Source: Providencia vermicola (lineage in GTDB: Bacteria; Pseudomonadota; Gammaproteobacteria; Enterobacterales; Enterobacteriaceae). Taken from it: a stretch of 64,000 nt of DNA. The notes beneath the pieces are model-generated. The model was not told the origin of the DNA, made no database searches, and saw only the letters and a program-made list of their open reading frames with translations. The stretch spans positions 1 through 64,000 of the forward strand of contig NZ_JAGSPI010000009.1 of assembly GCF_020381325.1 (NCBI RefSeq), written 5' to 3'. Made by a program: the position numbers and the translations under genes. Positions 18,243-26,964 of the stretch are shown here, piece by piece (the stretch's first letter is position 1; the number at the start of each line of letters is the position of its first letter).

Positions 18243-19811
18243 GTGAAATCTTTGCCGCTTTTAGGTTGTATTCTGTTTTCCTGCGCAGCGATGGCAACGC
18301 AATCTGACTGCATTCGTTTAGGTGAGCTTTCTTCTGTGGAAGGCGTTCATAATAACGAAGGCCATAGCTGCGTTTATTTTGAGGCTTTGCAGCAAGATTT
18401 TATTAAGCAGCGCGGAGAGGGGCTCTCTCAAGTTGTTTTATTAAATGCTGACAAGCAGCCTGTTCGTGTATTACAGGCATATGGTTCCGACAAAGAACCA
18501 CATACAGCTGATTACATCGTGCCGACAAATGGTGTGTATTACCTGGATTTACAAGGCTCTCCAGGTAAATCATGGCAATTACAGTTTGATGTGAGCGACT
18601 ATCAGCCTTTGGTGATTAAAAAAGATAACGAGCCCATTAGCCCTAAACTACAAAGTTTGCTTAATGAACATTATCATCATGGTGATACTCATGCGTTTTG
18701 GCAGGCGGTTGCCAAACAAGGGACGCCGCTTATTGAAGACCTTGCAGGTCGACAAAAGCGAGCGACATTTTTATGGCGCGGAGCAAAGTCCAATGCGTAT
18801 ATTTTAGGAGCGCCTTCGGGGAATCATGAAAGAATGGCGCAAATAGAAGGAACGGATATTTGGTACCGTTCTTTCATGATTCCAGCGGATACATTAACTC
18901 AATATAAAATTGCCCCTGATATCCCTACCGTACCTGAAGGCGGTTTTGCACAGCGCAAAGCCATTTTAGTCACCGCTCAGGCTGACCCTTACAACTCACA
19001 AAGTATCCCTTCTGACTCAACGGATAAATATAATCGTTTTTCCTTGCTATCACTAGCACCGAATATTCGCCAGTGTCAATTTCCTGCTATTGAAAAAAAA
19101 CACATTCAAGGACAGTTAGAAACCTTTACCTTATCTAGCCAAATTTTGAATAATGATCGGCAAATTACGGTATACCGTCCAAATGTTCCGATGAAACAGC
19201 CTGCATTATTGGTACTTTTGGATGGGCAAATCTATCTGCATACTTATCAAATGGCGAAATTTTTTGATAGCTGGATGAACGAGGGCTCTCTTCCACCAAT
19301 GAATATTGTGTTTGTCGACAGCATTAGCTCTGATAGGCGCGGTGAAGAGCTGCCGCCGAACACGCTTTTCCCGCAATTGCTGGTGGATGAATTAATGCCG
19401 CAATTGGTGAAAAAAGGTATTGATGCGAAAGCGGAACATACCATTATTGCGGGATCAAGTTTTGGTGGATTAGGGGCTACGTGGAATGCATTACAACACC
19501 CTGAAATATTTGGCAATGTGCTGAGTATGTCAGGGTCTTATTGGTGGGCGCCAAAAGGGGAAGATCCTGAATGGTTAATCAGTGAAATAGAAACGATGCC
19601 ATCGAAGCCTATTCGCTTTTTCCTCGAAGCAGGCTTATTTGAACAACGAGGAAGCTGGGGCGGGATCATTCAAAATCATTATCAGTTATTAGAAGTGTTG
19701 AAACATAAAGGCTATTTAGTGGATGCCATTGAATTACCCAGTGGGCACGATTATGTTTCTTGGTGCGAAACATTATACGAAGGTACTAAACAACTGTCTT
19801 CTCAGTGGTAA
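18243..19811 (+). CDS. Exported Fes/IroE-type siderophore esterase
   Basis: The product of about 522 residues has a short signal peptide (VKSLPLLGCILFSCAAMA, cleavage before TQSD), an N-terminal Fes-like beta domain with SNAYILGAPSGNHERM and MAQIEGTDIWYRSF, and a C-terminal esterase-D-like alpha/beta-hydrolase domain. Nucleophile Ser lies in IAGSSFGGLG and the likely catalytic His in PSGHDYVSW. Family members hydrolyse tri-catecholate siderophores such as enterobactin to release iron. Cytosolic Fes has no signal peptide, so this enzyme would act in the periplasm like IroE. The GTG at 18243 is chosen as start because GGA lies 7 bases before it. A Fur box is just upstream. No siderophore synthesis genes are in the window. 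Confidence 0.82.
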   Translation: MKSLPLLGCILFSCAAMATQSDCIRLGELSSVEGVHNNEGHSCVYFEALQQDFIKQRGEGLSQVVLLNADKQPVRVLQAYGSDKEPHTADYIVPTNGVYYLDLQGSPGKSWQLQFDVSDYQPLVIKKDNEPISPKLQSLLNEHYHHGDTHAFWQAVAKQGTPLIEDLAGRQKRATFLWRGAKSNAYILGAPSGNHERMAQIEGTDIWYRSFMIPADTLTQYKIAPDIPTVPEGGFAQRKAILVTAQADPYNSQSIPSDSTDKYNRFSLLSLAPNIRQCQFPAIEKKHIQGQLETFTLSSQILNNDRQITVYRPNVPMKQPALLVLLDGQIYLHTYQMAKFFDSWMNEGSLPPMNIVFVDSISSDRRGEELPPNTLFPQLLVDELMPQLVKKGIDAKAEHTIIAGSSFGGLGATWNALQHPEIFGNVLSMSGSYWWAPKGEDPEWLISEIETMPSKPIRFFLEAGLFEQRGSWGGIIQNHYQLLEVLKHKGYLVDAIELPSGHDYVSWCETLYEGTKQLSSQW

Positions 19812-19829
19812 TAGCGTGTTAATTTCAAC

Positions 19830-19860
19830 AAAAAAGCAGCTGATTACGCGCTGCTTTTTT
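19830..19860 (+). terminator. Terminator of the esterase gene
   Basis: The stem AAAAAAGCAGC / GCTGCTTTTTT with a 9-base loop lies 18 bp after the esterase stop and ends in a T run. Confidence 0.88.
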
Positions 19861-19896
19861 CACATTTATGACAATCGTCTTCATTTCGCCACAAAA

Positions 19897-19914
19897 ACGT
19901 CATTCAACTGTCAT
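19897..19914 (+). promoter_or_regulatory. Pho box upstream of phoA
   Basis: Two 7-bp direct repeats with 11-bp periodicity, ACGTCAT-TCAA-CTGTCAT, match the PhoB-binding consensus CTGTCAT-N4-CTGTCAT. The box lies 79 bp upstream of the phoA start. A further CTGTCAT at 19933-19939 may extend the site. Confidence 0.75.
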
Positions 19915-19992
19915 CTGGCTGCTTTAGCATGCCTGTCATTATTTGAAGCATACTTCCTCTTTTTTCATTATTGAATGGCAAGGAAAACAGTT

Positions 19993-21432
19993 ATGACTGG
20001 TAATTTTATGAAATCCCTTTTAGCTGTCACAGTCAGCGCATTAATGTTAGGTAGCACCCTTCCAGCTTATGCGGCGGATAAAAATGATGCAGTTTCAGAG
20101 AACCGCGCAGCGCAAGGCGATATCACCAAATTTGGTGGTGCACGCCGCTTAGCGACCGAGCAAACGGATATCATGAAAGCCGCATTACATAATGGCAAAG
20201 CAAAAAACGTAATTTTATTTATTGGTGATGGTATGGGGGATTCAGAAATCACCGTTGCACGTAACTATGCAGAAGGGGCTTCTGGATTCTTTAAAGGTAT
20301 CGATGCATTGCCAATTACAGGGCAATATACGCATTATGCGTTAGATAAAAAGACACAAAAGCCTGATTACGTCACAGATTCAGCGGCATCTGCGACAGCA
20401 TGGTCTTCTGGTGTGAAAACCTACAATGGGGCTTTAGGGGTAGATGTCTTTGGTAAAGACCACGAAACCTTAATTGAAATTGCTAAACGTAACGGTAAAG
20501 CGACAGGTAACGTGACGACCTCTGAAATTCAGGATGCAACGCCAGCGGCGCAATTCTCCCACGTGACGGCACGTAAATGTTACGGCCCAGAGGAAACTTC
20601 AGAAAAATGTGGAACCAATGCCCTTGAAAATGGTGGTCGTGGTTCGATTTCTGAACAGTTATTGGTAACCCGTGCGGATGTGACGTTAGGCGGTGGGGCG
20701 AAGAGCTTCACACAAGAAGCGAAAGCAGGTGAGTATAAAGGCAAGACGCTTGAGCAACAAGCGATTGATCGCGGTTATACTATTGTGCGTGATGCTAAGT
20801 CGCTGAATGATATAAAAGTGGCAAACCAAGACAAACCTCTACTTGGATTATTCCACGATGGAAACATGACAGTCGCGTGGGAAGGGCCAAAGGCTGTGCA
20901 CTATGGCAACATCAACAATGCTCCGCTGGAGTGTAAGCCGAACCCGAAATTAGATCCAAACGCACCAACCTTAGCGCAAATGACGCAAAAGGCTATTGAC
21001 CTATTAGAAGTCAACCCAAATGGTTTCTTCTTACAAGTTGAAAGTGCGTCTATCGATAAACAAGATCATAAAGCCAACCCATGTGGCCAAATTGGTGAAA
21101 CAGTGGCTCTTGACCAAGCGGTTCAAGTGGGCTTAGATTTCGCGAAAAAACATGGTGATACATTAGTTATTGTGACTGCCGACCATTCACATTCAAGCCA
21201 AATTATTCCAGAAGGCACGAAATCAACGGGGTTAACTCAAGCGTTGATTACCAAAGACGGCTCTGTGATGGTGGTGAATTACGGTAACTCTGAGGAAGAT
21301 GATTCACAAGAGCATACTGGTGCTCAGCTGCGTGTTGCGGCTTATGGCCCGCACGCTGCGAATGTGATGGGTCTGACTGACCAAACCGATTTGTTCTTTA
21401 CCATGCGTGATGCAATGGGATTGAAGCAATAA
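19993..21432 (+). CDS. phoA: Alkaline phosphatase
   Basis: This periplasmic homodimeric phosphomonoesterase releases phosphate during starvation. The 479-residue precursor has a signal peptide ending LPAYA-AD. Metal and active-site motifs are [10 protein letters not shown], the nucleophile Ser in [35 protein letters not shown] and QEHTGAQL. Cysteine pairs ([12 protein letters not shown] and two later Cys) fit disulfide bonding in the periplasm. The start at 19993 is favoured because AAGGA lies 8 bases upstream; an ATG at 19975 precedes that ribosome site. A Pho box upstream fits PhoB control. A terminator follows. Confidence 0.95.
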   Translation: MTGNFMKSLLAVTVSALMLGSTLPAYAADKNDAVSENRAAQGDITKFGGARRLATEQTDIMKAALHNGKAKNVILFIGDGMGDSEITVARNYAEGASGFFKGIDALPITGQYTHYALDKKTQKPDYVTDSAASATAWSSGVKTYNGALGVDVFGKDHETLIEIAKRNGKATGNVTTSEIQDATPAAQFSHVTARKCYGPEETSEKCGTNALENGGRGSISEQLLVTRADVTLGGGAKSFTQEAKAGEYKGKTLEQQAIDRGYTIVRDAKSLNDIKVANQDKPLLGLFHDGNMTVAWEGPKAVHYGNINNAPLECKPNPKLDPNAPTLAQMTQKAIDLLEVNPNGFFLQVESASIDKQDHKANPCGQIGETVALDQAVQVGLDFAKKHGDTLVIVTADHSHSSQIIPEGTKSTGLTQALITKDGSVMVVNYGNSEEDDSQEHTGAQLRVAAYGPHAANVMGLTDQTDLFFTMRDAMGLKQ

Positions 21433-21450
21433 ACCAACCCTGTAGTGTAA

Positions 21451-21486
21451 ATTCTCCGCAATATGGATGTTGTGGGGAATTTTTAT
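21451..21486 (+). terminator. Terminator of phoA
   Basis: The 11-bp stem ATTCTCCGCAA / TTGTGGGGAAT (two G-U pairs) with an 8-base loop is followed by TTTTTATTTTA. Confidence 0.75.
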
Positions 21487-21649
21487 TTTATGTTCCCATC
21501 TCTTTTGAATTTCTTGCCTTTATTTCAACCTTGTCTTAACAGCTTATTGAAATGGTTGAACTTGTTTTTTTATCGGTTATCTTGGAAAACAAATTTACCT
21601 GATAACAATAAAGCGCGTTTATATTGGCGCTGATAATGAGAGTAAGATC

Positions 21650-22180
21650 ATGAGAGAAATTCGCGAATTACAACGAGATGAAATCCCTTCTGTTTGGTCA
21701 ATCGATCGCACTGAATTAATTGAGCACCTTTATTTACACCAAGAGGGCAAACTGGTGCTTTCGAAGCAGCGTTTTGATATGAAAGGCTGGCCAGAAGGCG
21801 AACCCGAGGCTTATACCCCACATTTATTAGACAGTTATGACCAAGGCGCTATTTTTCTGGGTGTTTTCGAACAAGGAAAAATTATTGCGGCTGCAAGCGT
21901 GGATAATATTTGGCGAGGGGAGCAAAAGAATTTACTGCAGTTGTCCTTTTTACACGTGAGCCATGCATATCGAGGCAAGGGGATTGCGGGAATGTTATTC
22001 CAACAATGTGTAGACATTGCGACTCAAAAAGGGGCGAAAGGGCTATATATCTCTGCAACGCCATCTGAAAATACGGTGCATTTTTACCAATATATGGGAT
22101 GTGGTTTGATTGAAACGCCAGACCCAGAGCTGTTTGCCCTGGAACCAGAAGATATTCATTTTGTTTATTGGTTTTCTTAA
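21650..22180 (+). CDS. GNAT family N-acetyltransferase
   Basis: This 176-residue protein carries the GNAT acetyl-CoA site in LSFLHVSHAYRGKGIAGMLF, where R-G-K-G-I-A fits the pyrophosphate loop, followed by ENTVHFYQYMGC in the C-terminal part. The N-terminal IREL...VWSIDRTE pattern is shared with several uncharacterised bacterial acetyltransferases. The substrate is unknown. It appears monocistronic, between phoA and the Fur-box-preceded yjjZ. Confidence 0.8.
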   Translation: MREIRELQRDEIPSVWSIDRTELIEHLYLHQEGKLVLSKQRFDMKGWPEGEPEAYTPHLLDSYDQGAIFLGVFEQGKIIAAASVDNIWRGEQKNLLQLSFLHVSHAYRGKGIAGMLFQQCVDIATQKGAKGLYISATPSENTVHFYQYMGCGLIETPDPELFALEPEDIHFVYWFS

Positions 22181-22263
22181 GTTATCTATTTTGTAAAAAT
22201 CGTGTTAATTTAGGGGTGTTTTCGCAGAAAAACGATTGAAATTTACTAAAAAGTAGATATGAT

Positions 22264-22278
22264 TGATAATCATTATCA
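22264..22278. promoter_or_regulatory. Fur box upstream of yjjZ
   Basis: TGATAAT-C-ATTATCA is a perfect 7-1-7 inverted repeat identical to the core Fur-binding motif. It ends 21 bp before the yjjZ start codon. Confidence 0.88.
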
Positions 22279-22299
22279 TTTAAGATTGTTGAGGTCACT

Positions 22300-22554
22300 A
22301 TGCCAACTAGCATATCAAAAACCGCAGGTTTACGGCGTATAGGCGCTGGCCTATGGGGTGTCTTTGCCGTGGTATTGCTAAGCATTGCTTATGTCCTCAG
22401 CAATATGGGTTTTGATAACCTAAGAGTGGTGATGATCACTATGATGATCGCAACAGCGGGGATGTTATTTAATCGCGGCTCTCGCCGTTTATTGATTATT
22501 CCAGCTGTAGTTTCATTATTGTGCTTTCTGATGGCTTTTGTGTTGCAAAGGTAG
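22300..22554 (+). CDS. yjjZ: DUF1435 small membrane protein YjjZ
   Basis: This 84-residue protein has three predicted hydrophobic helices (about 18-37, 42-57 and 62-81) separated by basic loops such as NRGSRRLL. The pattern GAGLWGVF...NRGSRRLLIIP resembles E. coli YjjZ (DUF1435), which lies in the same place, just before the leu tRNA genes and rsmC, and is Fur-controlled there. A perfect Fur box precedes the gene here. GAGG lies five bases before the ATG. The function is unknown; an iron-starvation role is inferred. Confidence 0.75.
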   Translation: MPTSISKTAGLRRIGAGLWGVFAVVLLSIAYVLSNMGFDNLRVVMITMMIATAGMLFNRGSRRLLIIPAVVSLLCFLMAFVLQR

Positions 22555-22651
22555 CTTGATTTGCGAAAGTGTTAATTGAGCTGAATGTAATTTGGGAAGA
22601 CTTCAGAAAAATGCGCGTAAGGCTGCTGGGGAAATAACATTCACTGAGCAG

Positions 22652-22737
22652 TGGTGCGAAAGGGGGGACTTGAACCCCCACGTCCGAAGGACACTAACAC
22701 CTGAAGCTAGCGCGTCTACCAATTCCGCCACCCTCGC
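22652..22737 (-). tRNA. tRNA-Leu (CAG), copy 2
   Basis: The reverse complement folds as a long-variable-arm tRNA starting GCGAGGGTGGCGGAATTGG, with anticodon loop CTTCAGGT (anticodon CAG), the T-arm GGGGGTTCAAGTCCCCC and an encoded CCA end. It is the downstream of two nearly identical copies. The position next to rsmC matches the E. coli leuVPQ cluster. Confidence 0.95.
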
Positions 22738-22783
22738 AATACTGTTTCGTCAATGCTGAACTACTGTGTTTATCTAAAGTTAG

Positions 22784-22869
22784 TGGTGCGAAAGGGGGGA
22801 CTTGAACCCCCACGTCCATAGGACACTAACACCTGAAGCTAGCGCGTCTACCAATTCCGCCACCCTCGC
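22784..22869 (-). tRNA. tRNA-Leu (CAG), copy 1
   Basis: This copy differs from the other only in the tip of the variable arm. The anticodon is CAG and CCA is encoded. The 46-bp spacer between the copies suggests one processed transcript. Confidence 0.95.
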
Positions 22870-23028
22870 AATGCCAAACCTAACTTTTCTTACAGCGATA
22901 ATACGCAGCGGATTTTAGGCTAATTTTAGCGGACGTCAATATTTTTTTAATCATCTATTTTTTGTTTGATTAAAAAACGGCCAGCCTATGAGGCTGACCG
23001 CTAAATGGCACGATAACACGGCCATTAA

Positions 23029-24042
23029 CTAGCGTTTTGTGGCTTGGTATACCTTGAATTTACCTGTTTTTGCTAGCACTTCATGGCTACCAAAAGCTTT
23101 ATCTAATAAGTCTGGGTAAGGCAAAAATGCATTGGCAACAATGCGCAAGTGACCGCCTTTTTTCAGGAATTTAGGGGCTTGGTAAATCATGTTTTCAACG
23201 GCACTGTAGCTGGTGTTTAGCCCATCGTGGAAAGGTGGGTTAGAGACAATCCAATCGAATTTGTCGTGAATATCTGAATAAGCATCACTGGCGATGATGG
23301 TTCCTGTGAGTTTGTTCGCTTCAAGTGTTGAGGCTGCGGAGTCTAATGCGCAGGCGCTAACATCACTTAACGTCAGCTTAACGTCAGGGTTTTGCGTTCC
23401 AATGACGGTTGCAAGAACACCATTACCACAAGCGAGGTCGAGAACATCGCCTTTCATTGGTTCTGTTAATGTTGAAAGCAGTAAATCACTGCCGATATCT
23501 AACTCATTATGACTAAACACGCCAGGAAGTGCATTAATTCTAACCGTATCAAGATTATAGTGACGCCACCAGCGTGCAATATCAAAGGTGGTTGGTTGCT
23601 CTAATTCACCATAATACAAGCCACAACGGCGGGCCGAGTCGATTTTTTGTAAGGTAGCGATACCTTCCATGATGGATTCTGCGCTTTTGACGCCACTGCG
23701 GTTTTCGCCGACAATAAAAATTTGACTACCCGCAGCAAGATGGGTGCACAGATCGTCCAGTTGGAAGCAAGCTTCTTGTTTATTTTTTTGCCAGAAATAA
23801 ATCAATGTATCGCAAGGCTGAATAAATTCAGCGGGTGTGGTTGATGAAAATAAAACCATTTCGCCCATCAAAGGCTGTAGGTTTTTCCAACGATGGTATT
23901 GATTGGTTACGACGCGAACACTTGCTGCTTCGAGAGTGGCAGCCAATTCATCCTGAATGTCACCAGCCAAAATGACATGACGATCCGTAAAATGCTCAAG
24001 ATGGCGCTGGATAACTTCACTGGCCGGTGTCAGTAATGACAT
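23029..24042 (-). CDS. rsmC: 16S rRNA m2G1207 methyltransferase
   Basis: RsmC transfers a methyl group from SAM to N2 of G1207 in 16S rRNA within the 30S subunit. The 337 residues have two methyltransferase-like halves: a degenerate N-terminal one for RNA binding and a C-terminal catalytic one with VLDLACGNGVLATVIG as the SAM loop and WIVSNPPFHDG as the NPPF catalytic motif. Length and order match E. coli RsmC (343). It is divergent from holD, as in E. coli. Confidence 0.95.
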   Translation of the reverse strand: MSLLTPASEVIQRHLEHFTDRHVILAGDIQDELAATLEAASVRVVTNQYHRWKNLQPLMGEMVLFSSTTPAEFIQPCDTLIYFWQKNKQEACFQLDDLCTHLAAGSQIFIVGENRSGVKSAESIMEGIATLQKIDSARRCGLYYGELEQPTTFDIARWWRHYNLDTVRINALPGVFSHNELDIGSDLLLSTLTEPMKGDVLDLACGNGVLATVIGTQNPDVKLTLSDVSACALDSAASTLEANKLTGTIIASDAYSDIHDKFDWIVSNPPFHDGLNTSYSAVENMIYQAPKFLKKGGHLRIVANAFLPYPDLLDKAFGSHEVLAKTGKFKVYQATKR

Positions 24043-24173
24043 ATTCTGTCAATCTCCTAAAATGATAAAAACTGCTAACACCATACCAGAAATGCGAGAA
24101 ATCGCATTGCTCTGTTGGCGCTATTAATCCCCTTTGATAAGATGGGGTTGTAAAATAGCGACTGGAAAAATAA

Positions 24174-24584
24174 ATGACACGACGTGACAGGCTTTTAGAA
24201 CAAATGGGGATCACTCAATGGATGGTGAGAAATCCAGCTGTGTTACGTGGTGAACGTGGTGTCAGGATCCCAGCGTCGACTAAGCTTATTATTATTACTG
24301 ATGAGAACCTTGATTTAAATAGCCAGCTGTTAAAAGATATTTTTCTTTCAATGCGAATTGCACAAGATGATGTGGTTTGCATTAATTCTGAGCAGCTGAA
24401 TTTAATCCCAACGCCAATAACAATTCCTTGTTGGGTTCTCGGGGGGGAAATCCACCCAGAAGGTTCAAAAATGACGTACTTTTCACCTGTTTTGTCTGAG
24501 CTTATGATGAGTATCAGCGCCAAACAGGCACTATGGAAACAAATTTATCAATATGATGAAAATTTCAACACTAAAGCAATCTGA
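24174..24584 (+). CDS. holD: DNA polymerase III psi subunit
   Basis: The psi subunit links the clamp loader to chi and so to SSB. The 136-residue product shows the conserved N-terminal RRDRLLEQMGITQWMVRNPAVLRGE, which in E. coli HolD is the clamp-loader-binding peptide and the start of the chi interface. The C-terminus KQALWKQIYQYD also matches. The gene overlaps rimI by 29 bp from the preferred rimI start, the classical holD-rimI arrangement. Confidence 0.92.
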   Translation: MTRRDRLLEQMGITQWMVRNPAVLRGERGVRIPASTKLIIITDENLDLNSQLLKDIFLSMRIAQDDVVCINSEQLNLIPTPITIPCWVLGGEIHPEGSKMTYFSPVLSELMMSISAKQALWKQIYQYDENFNTKAI

Positions 24585-25005
24585 TCTTGCTACTGCCTTC
24601 TTAATTGAGAAGTTAAGCCATGATTTTCCATGGACTGAGCGGGTTTTTTATGGGAACCAAGGGGAAAAGTATCATAATCTGAAAATTTCTATTAATAATC
24701 AGATTGTTGGTTATGCGATAACGCAATGTGTTCTGGATGAGGCAACGTTATTTAATATCGCTATTCACCCTGATTACCAAGGCAAGGGATATGGGCGTTT
24801 ATTGCTAGAACAATTGATTAGTGAGCTGATAAATAAAGGCATTATGACGCTTTGGCTAGAAGTCCGAGAATCAAATGCTTCTGCATTGCATTTGTATGAA
24901 AAGCTCGGGTTTCATGAAGTCACTGTACGAAAAGACTATTACCCTGCTAAAAAAGGCCGAGAAGACGCATTCGTCTTAGCGCTCACCCTGTTTGACTCCC
25001 AATGA
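24556..25005 (+). CDS. rimI: Ribosomal protein S18 alanine N-acetyltransferase
   Basis: RimI acetylates the N-terminal Ala of ribosomal protein S18. The 149-residue GNAT protein shows DFPWTERVF, LDEATLFNIAIHPDYQGKGYGRLLLEQL (acetyl-CoA loop Q-G-K-G-Y-G) and VRESNASALHLYEKLGF, followed by RKDYYPA with the conserved Tyr. It is close to E. coli RimI over its length. Two adjacent ATG codons at 24553 and 24556 are possible starts inside holD. A strong terminator follows. Confidence 0.93.
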   Translation: MKISTLKQSDLATAFLIEKLSHDFPWTERVFYGNQGEKYHNLKISINNQIVGYAITQCVLDEATLFNIAIHPDYQGKGYGRLLLEQLISELINKGIMTLWLEVRESNASALHLYEKLGFHEVTVRKDYYPAKKGREDAFVLALTLFDSQ

Positions 25006-25024
25006 TTGCTCCTAAAAGCGAGTA

Positions 25025-25061
25025 AAAAACCCCAGCACATGGCAAATGTTCTGGGGTTTTT
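25025..25061. terminator. Bidirectional terminator between rimI and the BCCT gene
   Basis: The perfect 11-bp stem AAAAACCCCAG / CTGGGGTTTTT has a 15-base loop. A and T flanks let it serve both the rimI transcript and the convergent transporter gene. Confidence 0.9.
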
Positions 25062-25089
25062 ATTGAGCGGCTATAAATTCACTTTTTAA

Positions 25090-26643
25090 CTATTTTTCGG
25101 GTAATACAGGTTCATTGGGCATTGAGAGAGCTTCTTTTGTCTGTCTTTGGACAGCGGCCTGTGCATTCACTTCTTCGTTCAGCCCTTTATAAGTGGAATA
25201 ACACATTAGCAGCATCATCATGGAAAGAGGGACTGCCATGGCAACTAGCGCTGATTGTAATCCTGATAACCCACCCGTCATGATGAGTACAACTGCAATC
25301 GCAGCAATCACAACACCCCAAATCGTTTTGGTGATGTGAGACGGGTTAGGATTACCGTTTTCACTGACCATGCCCAAAACAAACACCGCCGAGTTTGCTG
25401 AAGTAATAAAGAAGATCAACACCAATGCAATGGCAAGTACACTAATGAAGGTAGATGCAGGGAAATAATCTAAGAACTTAAATAGCGCAGATGTCACATC
25501 GGTTTTCACTGCATCCGCGAGCGCTGTTTGCCCTAAGTTTTGAATTAAATGAATCGCCGATCCGCCCATTACAGCAAACCATGCAAAGGCACTTAATACT
25601 GGAATAAATACTGCACCAATCATAAATTCTTTAATGGTTCGCCCTTTCGAAATGCGCGCAACAAAGCTACCGACTAATGGTGCCCAAGCAATCCACCAGC
25701 CGAAGTAAAACAGTGTCCAGTTAGCAATCCAAGTACCGTCATTATAAGGTTCCGTACGAAATGACATACTGACAAAGTTTTGTACGTAATCGCCAATACC
25801 TTGGAACAACACTTTTAAAATGGTTTGTGTTGGACCAGAGATAAAGATAAACGCCATCAATGCTAGGGCGAGGATGATATTGAGATTGGATAGATGTTTA
25901 ATTGCGCCTTGTAAACCTGAAATAGTCGATGTGATATACACAATCGTAACCAGCACAATAATGCCAATCTGAACATAAATACTAATGGGCAGTCCCCATA
26001 AGTAATTCATTCCACTGTTAACTTGAAGTGTACCAAAGCCTAATGAGGTCGCGATCCCGATAACAACGGATAAGATCACTAACACATTGATCAATTTACC
26101 CATCGTCCCGTAGATCCGGTCGCCAATTAATGGATAAAACACCGAACTGAGTGAAGATGGCAGTTTTTTTCTAAATTGGAAATAACCAAGAGCAACACCG
26201 ACTAACGCGTAGCAAGCCCATGCGGAAACCCCCCAATGAAGGTAAACATACTGCATCGCTGATTTTGCGGATTGCTCCGTTGATCCTTGGCCAATGGGGG
26301 GACTGATGTAGTAGGAAACTGGTTCTGCAACTCCCCAAAACATCAAGCTGATACCAATAGATGCGCTGAATAGCATAGCAATCCACGTCACTGTGCTGTA
26401 TTCAGGTCGATCGCTGTCATCACCAAGACGAATATGACCAAATTTAGAAAAACCAAGAAACATGCAGAAACTAAAAAAGATAAAAACAGAGCCCAGAATG
26501 AACCAACCTAGGTTGTTATAGATAAAGCTCAGAGCAGAATGTGAAAATGCTTCCAGTTTGTCGGGGATAAATGCGCCCACACTGATGATCGCCAAGCTAA
26601 TGGCTAACGACACGTAAAATACGGATTTCTTATGATTCATCAT
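25090..26643 (-). CDS. BCCT family carnitine/betaine transporter
   Basis: This 517-residue secondary transporter of the betaine-carnitine-choline family has 12 predicted helices. It shows FSASIGISLMFWGVAEPVSYY (family motif in TM3) and the Trp-rich ANWTLFYFGWWIAWAPLVGSFVARISKGRTIKEF segment near TM8. The start at 26643 follows GGAG and AGAAGAGG; a GTG at 26664 precedes these. It is divergent from cntA, so it most likely imports carnitine or related quaternary amines for the cnt pathway. Ion coupling cannot be decided here. Confidence 0.88.
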   Translation of the reverse strand: MMNHKKSVFYVSLAISLAIISVGAFIPDKLEAFSHSALSFIYNNLGWFILGSVFIFFSFCMFLGFSKFGHIRLGDDSDRPEYSTVTWIAMLFSASIGISLMFWGVAEPVSYYISPPIGQGSTEQSAKSAMQYVYLHWGVSAWACYALVGVALGYFQFRKKLPSSLSSVFYPLIGDRIYGTMGKLINVLVILSVVIGIATSLGFGTLQVNSGMNYLWGLPISIYVQIGIIVLVTIVYITSTISGLQGAIKHLSNLNIILALALMAFIFISGPTQTILKVLFQGIGDYVQNFVSMSFRTEPYNDGTWIANWTLFYFGWWIAWAPLVGSFVARISKGRTIKEFMIGAVFIPVLSAFAWFAVMGGSAIHLIQNLGQTALADAVKTDVTSALFKFLDYFPASTFISVLAIALVLIFFITSANSAVFVLGMVSENGNPNPSHITKTIWGVVIAAIAVVLIMTGGLSGLQSALVAMAVPLSMMMLLMCYSTYKGLNEEVNAQAAVQRQTKEALSMPNEPVLPEK

Positions 26644-26964
26644 ACCTCTTCTCCAGTTGCTCACTTATTTTTTGTCTTTTATGAGAGTTGGCTTGCAGGG
26701 AATGCCTGTTTATTTTTTAAGGGTACAGCTAGTTGTGGTTACTTTGGGTTTACAGAGAATAGCCATGCAAAGATTGTGTAGTCAACAAGTAATTAACCAA
26801 TTATTAACAGTTAATTTGATTTAATTTCATTTAACAGTATGATTTTATTGATATATAAAATATTGTTTGAATATCATGCAATATTTTGTTTGATCATTTA
26901 TGCGATCTTCGTTAACATCCACAAAAAAGATGTTAACTATAAGTTTACATAAGTGAGGGCAATT
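26644..26964. other. Divergent control region of the carnitine cluster (no gene)
   Basis: This 321-bp AT-rich region separates the transporter and cntA. It contains the perfect 9-bp inverted repeat at 26911-26937 and several TTAAC-like half sites (about 26791-26835). I see no ORF. Promoters for both genes must lie here. Confidence 0.6.
26911..26937. promoter_or_regulatory. Candidate operator or leader hairpin upstream of cntA
   Basis: GTTAACATC - 9 bases - GATGTTAAC is a perfect inverted repeat ending 27 bp before the cntA ATG. There is no T run, so it is unlikely to be a terminator. It may be the operator of the LysR or HTH-PAS regulator of the cluster, or a hairpin in the leader. Confidence 0.5.

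Noticed and set aside
19723-19974. Small open frame between the esterase and phoA
   Set aside because: It spans the esterase 3' end, a terminator and the Pho box, so it is not a plausible gene.
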